From JANXUF01 sp043747685 (GTDB lineage Bacteria > Actinomycetota > Acidimicrobiia > Acidimicrobiales > Ilumatobacteraceae), in assembly GCA_043747685.1 (NCBI GenBank), contig JAYTOR010000114.1, positions 1 through 28,311 of the forward strand: a stretch of 28,311 bases of DNA. The letters run 5' to 3'. Positions 1 through 8,566 of the stretch are shown here, piece after piece (position 1 is the first letter of the stretch; every line of letters starts with the position of its first letter). The position numbers and the translations under genes are program-made. Below the pieces are notes generated by a model. It saw nothing but the letters and a program-made list of their open reading frames with translations, did not search any database and was not told where the DNA came from.

Positions 1-706
1 CCTGTTTTGCCGGCGTGTCCGGCGTGTCGTCGAGATAGGCGGTGCGCTCGTAGTAGCTGCCGTCCACACAGGCGATCGGGTCTGACAGGCCGACGCCCCG
101 CGGATCGAACCCGACGAGATCGAAATTCGCAGTCAGATCGGGCGTGAACCGACTGATCTCCTGGGCGACGCCGAACTCGAAGAACTCGATACCAGACCCG
201 CCTGGGCCACCCGGATTGAAGAGCACGGAACCCGTCCTGTTCTTGGTGGCCTTCAGCCGCATCAATGCCAAGTGCGTCATCTCACCGGTCGGATTGCCGT
301 AGTCGAGCGGGACAGCGAGGGTGGCACAGTCGGCACCATCTGGAATGGCCGACGCCTTCCCCTGTGTGCATTTTCCCCACTGCAGCGCAGCGGGCTTGTA
401 CGGCGGAGAGGAAGCGGCAGCGGCTCCGCTCGTCGCCGTGCCCGTGGAGGGTGAGCCGGTCGATGGTGAACCCGTCGACGGAGCTGCGGTCCCCTGGGTA
501 TCCGCAGTCGTGCCGGATTCGGTGGACGGCGATGTCGATTCAGGCCGTGAACCAGGGCTCGAATCGGGGGCCGAGCCAGCAGTCGTCGAATCAGTGGCGC
601 TGCCGGACGACGAGATCGGTGACACGGCGGTCGTCCGTACGGCTGGGCTGCTGGAGCATGCAGCGAGCAGAACGGCACACACCACGGGAACCAACAGCTT
701 CTTCAT
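1..706 (-). CDS. TAP-like alpha/beta hydrolase lipoprotein (N-terminal part, runs off the window)
   Basis: The start is ATG at 706 and the reading frame stays open to the window edge, giving 235 residues of a longer protein. It opens with a lipoprotein signal: MKKLL, a hydrophobic stretch, then lipobox LAAC with Cys17. A Ser/Thr/Gly/Pro-rich linker follows (about residues 18-100), then the start of a secreted alpha/beta hydrolase domain with the oxyanion-region motif FNPGGPGGSG and the strand FDLVGFDPRGVGLSD. This layout is that of the tripeptidyl aminopeptidase (TAP/SlpD-like) exopeptidases of actinobacteria, which act outside the membrane on short peptides or esters. The Ser, Asp and His catalytic residues would lie beyond the edge. 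A GGAG lies 3 nt before the start. It is 68 bp downstream of the aldehyde dehydrogenase on the same strand. A paralogue lies at 9231-10850. Substrate is unknown. Confidence 0.85.
   Translation of the reverse strand, partial: MKKLLVPVVCAVLLAACSSSPAVRTTAVSPISSSGSATDSTTAGSAPDSSPGSRPESTSPSTESGTTADTQGTAAPSTGSPSTGSPSTGTATSGAAAASSPPYKPAALQWGKCTQGKASAIPDGADCATLAVPLDYGNPTGEMTHLALMRLKATKNRTGSVLFNPGGPGGSGIEFFEFGVAQEISRFTPDLTANFDLVGFDPRGVGLSDPIACVDGSYYERTAYLDDTPDTPAKQ
437..481 (-). repeat. 15-bp coding tandem repeat (PSTGS x3) in lipoprotein linker
   Basis: Three consecutive 15-bp units encode PSTGS, PSTGS and PSTGT in the linker between the lipid anchor and the hydrolase domain. The repeat is probably a flexible cell-wall spacer whose length could vary by slippage in 15-bp steps without breaking the frame. 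Confidence 0.55.
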
Positions 707-774
707 TGGCTCCAAGTATGTCCGGCATGCGCCAATCGGTTCGTTCACCCGGCACCGTCGACCAGCGCATTGCC

Positions 775-2202
775 TCAGCTGTTGATGTTCGCCATCACAT
801 GCTTGATACGCGTGTAGTCCTCGAGACTGTAGGACGAGAGGTCCTTGCCGTAACCGGACTGCTTGAAGCCGCCATGGGGCATCTCGGCGACAAGCGGAAT
901 ATGCGTATTGACCCAGACGCAGCCGAAGTCGAGGCGCTTCGTCATACGCATCGCCCGGCCGAAATCCTTCGTCCACACACTGGACGCGAGCCCGTACTGC
1001 ACGCCGTTCGCCCACCGGACGGCCTCGTCCTCATCGGAGAACTGTTGCACCGTGATGACTGGTCCGAAGATCTCGTTCTGGATCATCTCGTCGGTCTGTT
1101 TGAGGCCGCTGACGACGGTCGGCTCGATGAAATACCCGGTGTCGCCCTGGCGGTGCCCACCACTGTTGACGGTCGCGTTGTCAGGGGTGCGGTCGAGGAA
1201 CCCGAGGACGTGGCTCAGTTGATTGGCGTTGTTCACCGGTCCGAAGAACGACGATTCGTCATCCGGCATACCTGCCTTGAGCAGTTTGGACTGCTCGGTC
1301 AAGGCGTCGACAAAGTCGCGGTAGATGCCGGGCCCGGCGATCACGCGGGTCGCGGCAGTGCAGTCCTGGCCGGCGTTGAAGTAGCCGGCGATGGCGATGG
1401 CCTCGGCCGCGGCTTCAAGATCGGCGTCGTCGAAGATCACGACCGGTGCCTTGCCGCCGAGTTCGAGATGCGGCCGCTTCAGCGAGAGCGCTGCGGCCTT
1501 GGCGACCTCGATGCCTGCTCGGACAGAGCCGGTGATCGAGACGAACTGCGGCGTCGGATGACTGACGAGTGCTGCGCCTGTCGAACGGTCTCCGGTGACG
1601 ACGTTCAGCACGCCGGGCGGCAAAAACTCGGCGGCGATCTCGGCAAGCAGCAGTGTGCTCATCGGCGTGGTGTCCGACGGCTTCAACACGGTCGTGTTGC
1701 CGGCGGCGATCGCCGGAGCGAACTTCCATACCGCCATCATCGCCGGGTAGTTCCACGGTGCGACCTGGGCACAGACGCCGATCGGCTCGCGGCGCACATA
1801 GCTCGTCATTCCCTCCATGTACTCGCCGGCCGACTTGCCCTCGAGATGGCGTGCAGCGCCGGCGAAGAAGCGGATCTGGTCGACGAGCGGGGGAATCTCC
1901 TCGCTCGTCATCATGTGGATCGGTTTGCCGGTGTTCCTGACCTCCGTGGCGATCAGCTCGTCGGCACGTTTTTCGATGGCGTCGGCGATTCGCAACAGTG
2001 CGAGTGAACGCTGTGAAGGTGTCGAGTCGCGCCAACCATCGAAGGCAGCTGAGGCTGCACCGAAGGCATCGTCGAGGTCGTCAGAACAGGAGACCGGCGC
2101 TTTGGCGTAGGTCTCGCCGGTCGTCGGGTCGATGACATCGGTGGTCACGTCCGTCTTGGCGTCGACATAGGTGCCGTTGATGAAGTTCTGCAGCGTGTTC
2201 AC
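775..2202 (-). CDS. patD: Gamma-aminobutyraldehyde dehydrogenase (PatD-like)
   Basis: NAD(P)-dependent aldehyde dehydrogenase of 475 residues, the length of E. coli PatD. Family hallmarks are all present: PWNYP and the NAD-site Lys in LKPS, the Rossmann-associated TGS, general base Glu in ELGGKAP (Glu247) and nucleophile Cys in GQDCTAA (Cys281). The stretches FFAGAARHLEGKSAGEYMEG, GYFNAGQDCTAATR and the C-terminal EMPHGGFKQSGYGKDLS match the aminobutyraldehyde dehydrogenase branch, which oxidises 4-aminobutanal to GABA in putrescine degradation, in the cytoplasm. I chose GTG at 2202 because GGAGGA ends 4 nt before it; an in-frame ATG at 2256 would add 18 residues with no family match. It is divergent from the acetoacetate-CoA ligase. 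No aminotransferase of the pathway is adjacent, so the physiological substrate is inferred from similarity only. Confidence 0.88.
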   Translation of the reverse strand: MNTLQNFINGTYVDAKTDVTTDVIDPTTGETYAKAPVSCSDDLDDAFGAASAAFDGWRDSTPSQRSLALLRIADAIEKRADELIATEVRNTGKPIHMMTSEEIPPLVDQIRFFAGAARHLEGKSAGEYMEGMTSYVRREPIGVCAQVAPWNYPAMMAVWKFAPAIAAGNTTVLKPSDTTPMSTLLLAEIAAEFLPPGVLNVVTGDRSTGAALVSHPTPQFVSITGSVRAGIEVAKAAALSLKRPHLELGGKAPVVIFDDADLEAAAEAIAIAGYFNAGQDCTAATRVIAGPGIYRDFVDALTEQSKLLKAGMPDDESSFFGPVNNANQLSHVLGFLDRTPDNATVNSGGHRQGDTGYFIEPTVVSGLKQTDEMIQNEIFGPVITVQQFSDEDEAVRWANGVQYGLASSVWTKDFGRAMRMTKRLDFGCVWVNTHIPLVAEMPHGGFKQSGYGKDLSSYSLEDYTRIKHVMANINS

Positions 2203-2206
2203 ACGA

Positions 2207-2212
2207 TCCTCC
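2207..2212 (-). promoter_or_regulatory. Shine-Dalgarno site deciding the patD start
   Basis: On the minus strand GGAGGA is followed by 4 nt and then GTG at 2202-2200. This is one of the few strong ribosome binding sites in the window and it selects the GTG over the upstream ATG pair at 2256/2253. A TATAGG-like box at about 2260-2265 (minus strand) could be the -10 of a leader of about 50 nt. Confidence 0.65.
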
Positions 2213-2296
2213 GGTTCGGTCGGGACGCCACTCTGCATCCCGGTCGGCTCCATCATGCCCTATATCCCGCTTCCGACGCTTCGGCGGTCGACGTGA

Positions 2297-2302
2297 GAAA
2301 CT
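2297..2302 (+). promoter_or_regulatory. Possible -10 box for acetoacetate-CoA ligase
   Basis: GAAACT keeps only A2 and T6 of the TANNNT consensus and ends 7 nt before the ATG at 2310, the spacing seen at stronger leaderless promoters in this window. There is no Shine-Dalgarno sequence before the ATG. Weak call. Confidence 0.3.
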
Positions 2303-2309
2303 GATCCCG

Positions 2310-4229
2310 ATGTCGTCCAAGCTGCTCTGGAAACCGGATCACGACCGCCGTCTCAGTTCGCTGATGGCCCGTTTCATGGACGCGGCCGGTCACGACGGAT
2401 ACGAGGCGCTGCATTCCTGGAGTGTCAACTCCCCAGAGCAGTTCTGGGCGCTGACCTGGAACTTCACCGGCATGATCGGCGACGATGGCACTAACCGTGA
2501 CGGCACCGACGGCGGCGTGGTGATCGAACGCGGCGCAGAGTTCGCCGACACCCGATTCTTTCCTGCGGCAACGCTCAACATCGCCGAGAACCTGCTGTCC
2601 AGGGACGACGACGGTCCGGCGATCATTGCCCGCGACGAGACGGGCAAGCGGTCGGAGATCTCGTGGTCGGATCTGCATACCGCCGTCGGCGCGGCGGCGG
2701 CTGCACTCGCCGCCCACGGCGTCGTCGCCGGTTCGCGCGTCGCCGCTGTGGCGGCGAACACGATCGAGACCGTCATCGCCACGATTGCCGTCGCCGCCCT
2801 CGGAGGTACTGTCTCGACGACGTCGCCGGACTTCGGTGCCAGCGGAATCATCGACCGTTTCGGCCAGATCGAACCGGTACTGCTGCTGACCTGTGACGGG
2901 TATTCGTACGGCGGGAAGTGGTTCGACACGACGGCGAAGATGGCGCGGGTCGCTGCTGCCCTCGGCGACGTCCCGACGCTGTCGCTGGAGGCCATCGCCA
3001 CGTGGACGGCGCCGTATACCGGGGCGGAACTCCCGCGGACCCGTTATCCGTTCGATAAGCCGTGGTACGTGCTGTATTCCAGCGGCACGACCGGCAGGCC
3101 GAAGTGCATCGAGCACCGAGCCGGCGGCGTGCTGCTGCAGCACCGCAAAGAGCAGCAGCTGCACTGCGACATTCGTCCAGGTGACCGTGTGATGTACTTC
3201 ACGACGACTGGCTGGATGATGTGGAACTGGCTCGTGTCGTGCCTGGCGAGCGGGGCGACGATCGTGCTGTTCGACGGCCAGCCGTTCCATCCCCACGCTG
3301 GCGTGCTGTTCGACGTCGTCGACGAGGAACAGGTCACGTTGCTCGGTGTTTCAGCGAAGTGGATCGATGCACAACGAAACGCCGGCGCGTCACCACGCAC
3401 GACGCATTCACTCGCCTCGCTACGGACGATCTGCTCGACGGGCTCGCCGCTCGTCCCTGCCGGATTCGAATGGGTCTACGAACACGTCAAGACCGACGTC
3501 CATCTCGCCTCGATCGCCGGCGGAACCGACCTCGTCGCCTGTCTGATGGCAGGGGATCCGACGAGCCCGGTGTATTCCGGCGAGATCCAACGACCGACGC
3601 TCGGCATCGACACCGATTCGGTGGACAGTAGAGGCGCCTCGTTGCGCGATCAGCCAGGAGTGCCGGGCGAATTGGTGTGCAGGACACCGTTTCCCTCGAT
3701 GCCACTGCGGTTCATCGGTGATCCGGACGGCTCGAAGTATCGCGCCGCCTACTACGAGCGCTTTCCCGGGATGTGGGCACACGGCGATTTCGTCTCGTGG
3801 ACCGAGCACGGCGGTTTCGTCATCCACGGGCGCAGCGACGCGACGCTCAACCCCGGCGGAGTCCGCATCGGTACATCCGACATCTATCGGGCGGTCGAAT
3901 CGCTACCGGAAATCAGCGAGTCGCTCGCCTTCGGGCAGAACACGGACGGCGGCGACGTCCGTATCATCCTGCTCGTCGTTCCTGCACCCGGTGTCCACCT
4001 CGACGACAAGCTCATCGGCGCCGTCAAGTCGGCGATCCGCGAACAATGCAGCCCGCGCCACGTCCCGGCAATCGTGTTGGCGGTCGCCGATCTGCCACGA
4101 ACACGTTCGAACAAACTCGTCGAACTCGCCGTCGCCGATGTCGTCAACGGCCGAGAGGTCCGCAACGTCGAGGCACTCGCCAATCCAGAAGCGCTGTGGG
4201 CAATCCGCGACCATCCAGCACTTCACTAG
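2310..4229 (+). CDS. Acetoacetate-CoA ligase (acetoacetyl-CoA synthetase)
   Basis: ANL-superfamily adenylate-forming enzyme of 639 residues that activates acetoacetate to acetoacetyl-CoA using ATP, linking ketone bodies or PHB turnover to central metabolism in the cytoplasm. The P-loop YSSGTTGRPK is near residues 254-263 and is followed by the characteristic block with TTTGWMMWNWL. The A8 hinge region reads HGRSDATLNPGGVRIG, and the acetylation-type catalytic Lys is in RSNKLVE near residue 602. Length, the N-terminal LWKPD motif and the GWMMWN block favour acetoacetate over acetate CoA ligases. It is transcribed away from patD through a shared intergenic region of about 107 bp and converges on the GH3 gene. 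The start at 2310 has no Shine-Dalgarno but fits the family's N-terminus. Confidence 0.9.
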   Translation: MSSKLLWKPDHDRRLSSLMARFMDAAGHDGYEALHSWSVNSPEQFWALTWNFTGMIGDDGTNRDGTDGGVVIERGAEFADTRFFPAATLNIAENLLSRDDDGPAIIARDETGKRSEISWSDLHTAVGAAAAALAAHGVVAGSRVAAVAANTIETVIATIAVAALGGTVSTTSPDFGASGIIDRFGQIEPVLLLTCDGYSYGGKWFDTTAKMARVAAALGDVPTLSLEAIATWTAPYTGAELPRTRYPFDKPWYVLYSSGTTGRPKCIEHRAGGVLLQHRKEQQLHCDIRPGDRVMYFTTTGWMMWNWLVSCLASGATIVLFDGQPFHPHAGVLFDVVDEEQVTLLGVSAKWIDAQRNAGASPRTTHSLASLRTICSTGSPLVPAGFEWVYEHVKTDVHLASIAGGTDLVACLMAGDPTSPVYSGEIQRPTLGIDTDSVDSRGASLRDQPGVPGELVCRTPFPSMPLRFIGDPDGSKYRAAYYERFPGMWAHGDFVSWTEHGGFVIHGRSDATLNPGGVRIGTSDIYRAVESLPEISESLAFGQNTDGGDVRIILLVVPAPGVHLDDKLIGAVKSAIREQCSPRHVPAIVLAVADLPRTRSNKLVELAVADVVNGREVRNVEALANPEALWAIRDHPALH

Positions 4230-4256
4230 CGCTGTTAGTTCGCCACCCGCCGCTGG

Positions 4257-4301
4257 CGCGGAGTGTTTGGCGTCGCGACGGGTACGCCGGAACACTCCGC
4301 G
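4257..4301. terminator. Strong hairpin between convergent genes (likely bidirectional terminator)
   Basis: An 11-bp perfect stem (CGCGGAGTGTT at 4257-4267 with AACACTCCGCG at 4291-4301) is extended inward by GGCG/CGCC (4269-4272 with 4285-4288), leaving a 12-nt loop. It lies between the ends of the ligase (4229) and the GH3 gene (4332). There is no T-run on either side, as in many actinobacterial terminators. Confidence 0.65.
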
Positions 4302-4331
4302 AGTGGACTGGGCGAGGGGACTCGGCCGGAG

Positions 4332-6848
4332 TCAGGGCAGCACGGTGACCTGGCGGGTGTGGGCGATGTCGGCGGAGGAGTGCCCGACGGAGACGACGTA
4401 GTCGCCCGCGTCGACCTGCCAACCGGCGGTCCGAGGGGTCCTGACGGCGTCGGTGAAGATGCCGTTCGACGGGCCGTGGTCGCTGCGGTAACGGTCGCCA
4501 GGGTGCCAGTAGGCGAAGGACCGGTCATCCAAATCGATTGTCACCGACACCGTTTCCCCCGGCTCGAGATGCACCTTGGCGAAACCCTTCAACTCCTTCG
4601 GAGGCCGCATGACCCGCGGCTCGACCGCACCGACGTAGACCTGCACGACCTCAGAACCCGGCCGCGCGCCCGTGTTCGTCACCGGCACAGATATCGACAG
4701 CGAGCCACCACGTGTGAAGGTCGCAGTCGACAGCGTCGGTGCTCCGATCTCGAACGAGGTGTACGAGAGTCCGTAGCCGAACGGGAACGTCGTCGCCAGG
4801 CTGCGGGCCTCGTACCAGCGGTACCCGACGAGCACGCCTTCGCCGTACCGCAGTTGGCCGTGCTCGCCAGGAAAGTTGCCGAAGCTCGGCGTGTGCTCGA
4901 TGCACGTCGGGAACGTCAGCGGCAAACGGCCGCACGGTTCGGCCCTGCCGACCAGGACGTCAGCGAGCGCCGTGCTCATCTCCATCCCACCGAACCATGC
5001 CTGCAGTACCGCCCCGACATCGCCGACCCAGTCCATCGTCACCGGCGAGCCGGTATTGAGGACGACGACGGTCCGCTTGTTCGCCGCCGCAACTCGGCGG
5101 ATCAGTTCGGCCTGCTGACCTGGCAGGTCGAGTGAATCGCGGTCATGGCCTTCGGTCTCCCAGTCGTTGTTGGTACCGACGACGACGATCGCGACGTCTG
5201 CGGCCGCAGCTGCAGCGACGGCGCGATCAATCAGATCGGCGGCGGGAACCGCCTTGCAACCGACCTGCGCCCCACATGCCCAGCCGGTGTTGTGGCCGGT
5301 GAATTCGACTGTCAGGTCATAGGGTCTGCCAGCTTCGAGCTGGACGTTCGCCTGCACTTCCTGACTTCCAGCACCGAAGAACTCGACCCCGCGTGGGATC
5401 TGTCGGCCGATGCCGTCGAGGATCAACTCGCCGTCGAGCAGGACGCGTGCCGTCCCGAGCTGGATCATCGTCATCGTGTGCTGCCCGCTGACCAGCGGCG
5501 TGAAGCGAGACGAGGCGCGGAACGAGAACCCGCCGCGAGGAACGGGATCGCCGACATCCGGGGCGAGGATCACCCGCCCGTCGGATCGGCGGACCTGCGA
5601 GACGGGCTCGCCGGACCAGCCAGGATTGTCGAATACGCCAACGGCGAATCCGTCGCTCAACCGGCCGCCGTCGATCGGGGGAACGGTGCGATCGATGTCG
5701 CATCCCTGTTCATACGTGATCTGCACACCGGGTCCGAACGTCGCAGCGAGCGCTTCGAGCGGTGCCTGATGGGCGAACGGCATGACCTCGGCGGAACCGC
5801 CGCCCATGATCCGAGCCCGTTCGGCGTTCGGACCGATCACGGCAATTGTCCTGACTGTCGACGGGTCCAGCGGCAGCAGCGCGTCATTCTTCAACAGCAC
5901 CATCGACTCGGTCGCCGCTCTGTACGCCAATGCTCGATGCTCTGCGTCGTCAAGCGAAGCGGGCGGCTCGGTTCCGCTGTCGTCGAGTGCACCGATCCGG
6001 TCGAAGACCGTGAGCAGCCGCCGGACGATGTCGTCGAGCAGTGACTCGTCGACGCGGCCGTCACGGACGGCGTCTGCGAGCTTGGTCCCATAGATGCGCG
6101 ACGGTGCAGGCATCTCGAGGTCGAGCCCCGCTTCGGCGGAACCGACGGTCGAACCGACGCCGTACCAGTCGCTGATGACGAAACCGTCGAAGCCCCACTC
6201 GCCACGCAGGATGTCGTGCAGCAGTTCGTGGTGCTCCGCGCAGTATGAACCGTTGAGACGGTTGTAGCCGGTCATGATCCCGAGCGAGCCGCCCTCACGG
6301 ATCGCCAACTCGAACGGCAGGAGATAGAGCTCGCGCAAGGTGCGCTCGTCGATGACCGAGTCGATCGTCATTCGCTGGAATTCGGCCTCGTTGCCGGCGA
6401 AATGCTTGACCGTCGTCGCCACGCCCTTCGACTGCACACCACGGATGAACGCTGCGGCGGTCTTGCCGGCGAGGACCGGATCCTCCGAATAGGTCTCGAA
6501 GTTACGCCCGCCGAGCGGCGAACGATGGAGGTTGACGGTCGGGGCGAGGAGCACACGGCAGGCCTTGACCCGTGTCTCGGTCCCCAGCGCCTCGCCGAGC
6601 TGCTCGATCAACTCCGGATTCCAGGTTGCGCCGAGCGCCGAGCCGCACGGGATACAGAGTGACGGTTCCTGACGCCCGATACCCGGCGTGAACGGCCCGC
6701 GCGCCCCAGCAGGCCCGTCCGTCACCGTGACCGTCGGAATGCCGACTCGCGGCACGGCGGCAGTCGCCCAACCGTTGACGCCCGTGGTCAGCGACGCCTT
6801 CTCTTCCAGCGTCATCGACGCGATCAGTTCCTCGATATCCCAGCTCAT
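4332..6848 (-). CDS. Glycoside hydrolase family 3 beta-glycosidase with PA14 insert
   Basis: 838-residue GH3 enzyme. The N-terminal barrel carries the family landmarks TDGPAG, NLHRSPLGGRNFETYSEDP, KHF (148-150) and the nucleophile Asp227 in VISDWYG. The second alpha/beta domain follows (VVLLKND-type strand, IAVIGPNA, VVVGTNNDWETEGHDR) and is interrupted at about residues 410-530 by a PA14-like carbohydrate-binding insert (FSFRASSRFTP, ARVLLDGELILD). The protein ends with a fibronectin III-like domain (VTNTGARPGSEVVQVYV, PKELKGFAKV). This architecture is typical of beta-glucosidases that release glucose or related sugars from oligosaccharides or glycosides. There is no signal peptide, so it should act in the cytoplasm on imported glycosides. 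The exact sugar cannot be read from sequence. The ATG has only a weak GGGGA ahead of it. No sugar transporter or LacI regulator is adjacent. Confidence 0.9.
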   Translation of the reverse strand: MSWDIEELIASMTLEEKASLTTGVNGWATAAVPRVGIPTVTVTDGPAGARGPFTPGIGRQEPSLCIPCGSALGATWNPELIEQLGEALGTETRVKACRVLLAPTVNLHRSPLGGRNFETYSEDPVLAGKTAAAFIRGVQSKGVATTVKHFAGNEAEFQRMTIDSVIDERTLRELYLLPFELAIREGGSLGIMTGYNRLNGSYCAEHHELLHDILRGEWGFDGFVISDWYGVGSTVGSAEAGLDLEMPAPSRIYGTKLADAVRDGRVDESLLDDIVRRLLTVFDRIGALDDSGTEPPASLDDAEHRALAYRAATESMVLLKNDALLPLDPSTVRTIAVIGPNAERARIMGGGSAEVMPFAHQAPLEALAATFGPGVQITYEQGCDIDRTVPPIDGGRLSDGFAVGVFDNPGWSGEPVSQVRRSDGRVILAPDVGDPVPRGGFSFRASSRFTPLVSGQHTMTMIQLGTARVLLDGELILDGIGRQIPRGVEFFGAGSQEVQANVQLEAGRPYDLTVEFTGHNTGWACGAQVGCKAVPAADLIDRAVAAAAAADVAIVVVGTNNDWETEGHDRDSLDLPGQQAELIRRVAAANKRTVVVLNTGSPVTMDWVGDVGAVLQAWFGGMEMSTALADVLVGRAEPCGRLPLTFPTCIEHTPSFGNFPGEHGQLRYGEGVLVGYRWYEARSLATTFPFGYGLSYTSFEIGAPTLSTATFTRGGSLSISVPVTNTGARPGSEVVQVYVGAVEPRVMRPPKELKGFAKVHLEPGETVSVTIDLDDRSFAYWHPGDRYRSDHGPSNGIFTDAVRTPRTAGWQVDAGDYVVSVGHSSADIAHTRQVTVLP

Positions 6849-7045
6849 CGTTCCCCAACGTCATCTCGGTGCTGTCGCTATCACCGATCAGAGACCACCG
6901 GCAACCCGACGCATGTCCGACGAATCTAACTCCGCCTGCCCAGTGAGCGACAACGCCTCGACCTCGCAGCGTTCGACACCCTGGCCACGCCGGCAAGGCT
7001 CGTCGTGCGGATCGCAAATCAGCCGCGTCCACGCTCGCCGGCCCG

Positions 7046-7051
7046 TAGCCT
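7046..7051 (+). promoter_or_regulatory. -10 box of the CCA-transferase gene (probable leaderless start)
   Basis: TAGCCT ends 8 nt before GTG at 7060, which would put the transcription start at or next to the start codon. No Shine-Dalgarno is present in the gap. Confidence 0.45.
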
Positions 7052-7059
7052 TACAGGCC

Positions 7060-8505
7060 GTGATTCCCGACCGATTCAAGCCTGCACTCCAAGAACTCGC
7101 GCCGCTCGCAGCGCGTTTCTCGGCTGCGGGCCATCGGCTGTACCTCGTCGGTGGGACGGTTCGCGATCTGCTCCTCGGCCGCGCCGATGTCAGCTCGTTC
7201 GACTTCGATTTCGACGCCACCACGGAAGCTCGTCCCGCCGACATCAAGAAGTTGCTCAGCGGTTGGGCCGACGCTGTGTGGACGCAGGGCGAACGTTTCG
7301 GGACCATCGGCGCCAAGAAGGGCGATCGCGTCTACGAGATCACGACGCACCGAGCCGAGGCCTATTCGCCTGATTCCCGCAAACCGGAGGTCAGCTTCGG
7401 CGACACCATCGACACTGATCTCTCGCGCCGCGATTTCACCATCAACGCAATGGCGCTCGAACTGACCGCTGAGCAACCGTCGCTCGTCGATCCTTTCGAC
7501 GGGGCCACCGACCTGATCGCCAAGCGGCTGAGGACACCACTGTCGCCGACGGTCAGCTTCGGCGACGATCCGCTGCGGATGTTGCGCGCCGCCCGCTTCA
7601 TCGCCGCCTACGACCTGACACCGGACAACGAGCTGATCGCCGCCGTGAAGGAGATGGCACCTCGTCTGGAGATCGTTTCACGAGAACGGATCCGCGACGA
7701 ATTCGACAAGCTGCTGCAACTCGACAAGCCCGGGAGCGGGCTGTGGTTCCTCGTCGAGACCGGCCTCGCAGAGCAGTTCCTGCCGGAACTGCCGAAAATG
7801 CGCCTGGAACAGGATCCGATCCATCGCCACAAGGATGTGCTCGCCCACACCATCGCTGTCGTCGAGAACGTGCGACGCGACGCGCGTCCCGCCGGTGACG
7901 CATACGACTTCCGCCTGACCCGCCTCGCCGCTCTGTTCCATGACGTCGGCAAGCCACGCACCCGTGGCTACCGGGCCGGGAAAGGCGTCACCTTCCACCA
8001 TCACGACGTCGTCGGCGCGCGGATGACGCGCAACCGAATGCAGTCGCTCAAGTACTCCAACGACGACATCCGCGACGTCAGCGAACTCGTCGACCTGCAT
8101 CTGCGGTTCCACACCTACAAGATGGGCTGGACCGATTCGGCCGTACGCCGCTACGTGCGCGACGCCGGGGAACTTCTCACCGAACTCAACGTCTTGACGC
8201 GTTGCGACTGCACGACGCGCAACGAGCGCAAGGCTGCGCAGTTGTCGAAGCGGATGGACGAGTTGGAGGAGCGCATCGAGGTGCTCGAGGCCAGCGAGGA
8301 GTTGGCGGCGATGCGGCCGGAACTCGACGGCACAGAGGTCATCGATCACCTCGGCATCAAGCCAGGCCCGATCGTCGGTAAGGCGATGAAATACCTGCTC
8401 GACATCCGCTTGGACGAGGGCATCCTCGGCCGCGAGGCAATTCTCGAACGCCTCGACGCCTGGTGGGCCGCCAACGACCCGAGCATCCCACCGACAACGA
8501 ACTGA
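7060..8505 (+). CDS. cca: CCA tRNA nucleotidyltransferase
   Basis: 481-residue class II nucleotidyltransferase that builds or repairs the 3' CCA tail of tRNA. The N-terminal domain has the nucleotide-binding VGGTVRDLLLGR (residues 30-41) and the metal-binding Asp cluster FDFDFDAT (47-54). The neck contains RRDFTINAMAL and FGDDPLRMLRAARF. An HD phosphohydrolase-type domain follows (ALFHDVGKPRTRG, then FHHHDVVGA), as in the actinobacterial enzymes once called PcnA. The frame is open upstream of 7060, but the family begins at the GTG used here (VIPDRFKPALQELA). The region 6849-7059 separates it from the divergent GH3 gene. Poly(A) polymerase activity is the main alternative; the HD domain and actinobacterial type favour CCA addition. 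Confidence 0.92.
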   Translation: MIPDRFKPALQELAPLAARFSAAGHRLYLVGGTVRDLLLGRADVSSFDFDFDATTEARPADIKKLLSGWADAVWTQGERFGTIGAKKGDRVYEITTHRAEAYSPDSRKPEVSFGDTIDTDLSRRDFTINAMALELTAEQPSLVDPFDGATDLIAKRLRTPLSPTVSFGDDPLRMLRAARFIAAYDLTPDNELIAAVKEMAPRLEIVSRERIRDEFDKLLQLDKPGSGLWFLVETGLAEQFLPELPKMRLEQDPIHRHKDVLAHTIAVVENVRRDARPAGDAYDFRLTRLAALFHDVGKPRTRGYRAGKGVTFHHHDVVGARMTRNRMQSLKYSNDDIRDVSELVDLHLRFHTYKMGWTDSAVRRYVRDAGELLTELNVLTRCDCTTRNERKAAQLSKRMDELEERIEVLEASEELAAMRPELDGTEVIDHLGIKPGPIVGKAMKYLLDIRLDEGILGREAILERLDAWWAANDPSIPPTTN

Positions 8506-8566
8506 GCCCACGAGGCCGCCAGTTCCAGCGGCACATGGGCCGAAGATCGCGTGGCGGCAGGCGCGT

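Noticed and set aside
265..2007. Long plus-strand open frame (580 codons) opposite patD
   Set aside because: It mirrors codons of the well-supported aldehyde dehydrogenase and lipoprotein genes, is Arg/His-rich and has no recognisable domain.
2253..3296. 347-codon minus-strand frame opposite the acetoacetate-CoA ligase
   Set aside because: Antisense shadow of GC-rich codons; composition is unlike a folded protein.
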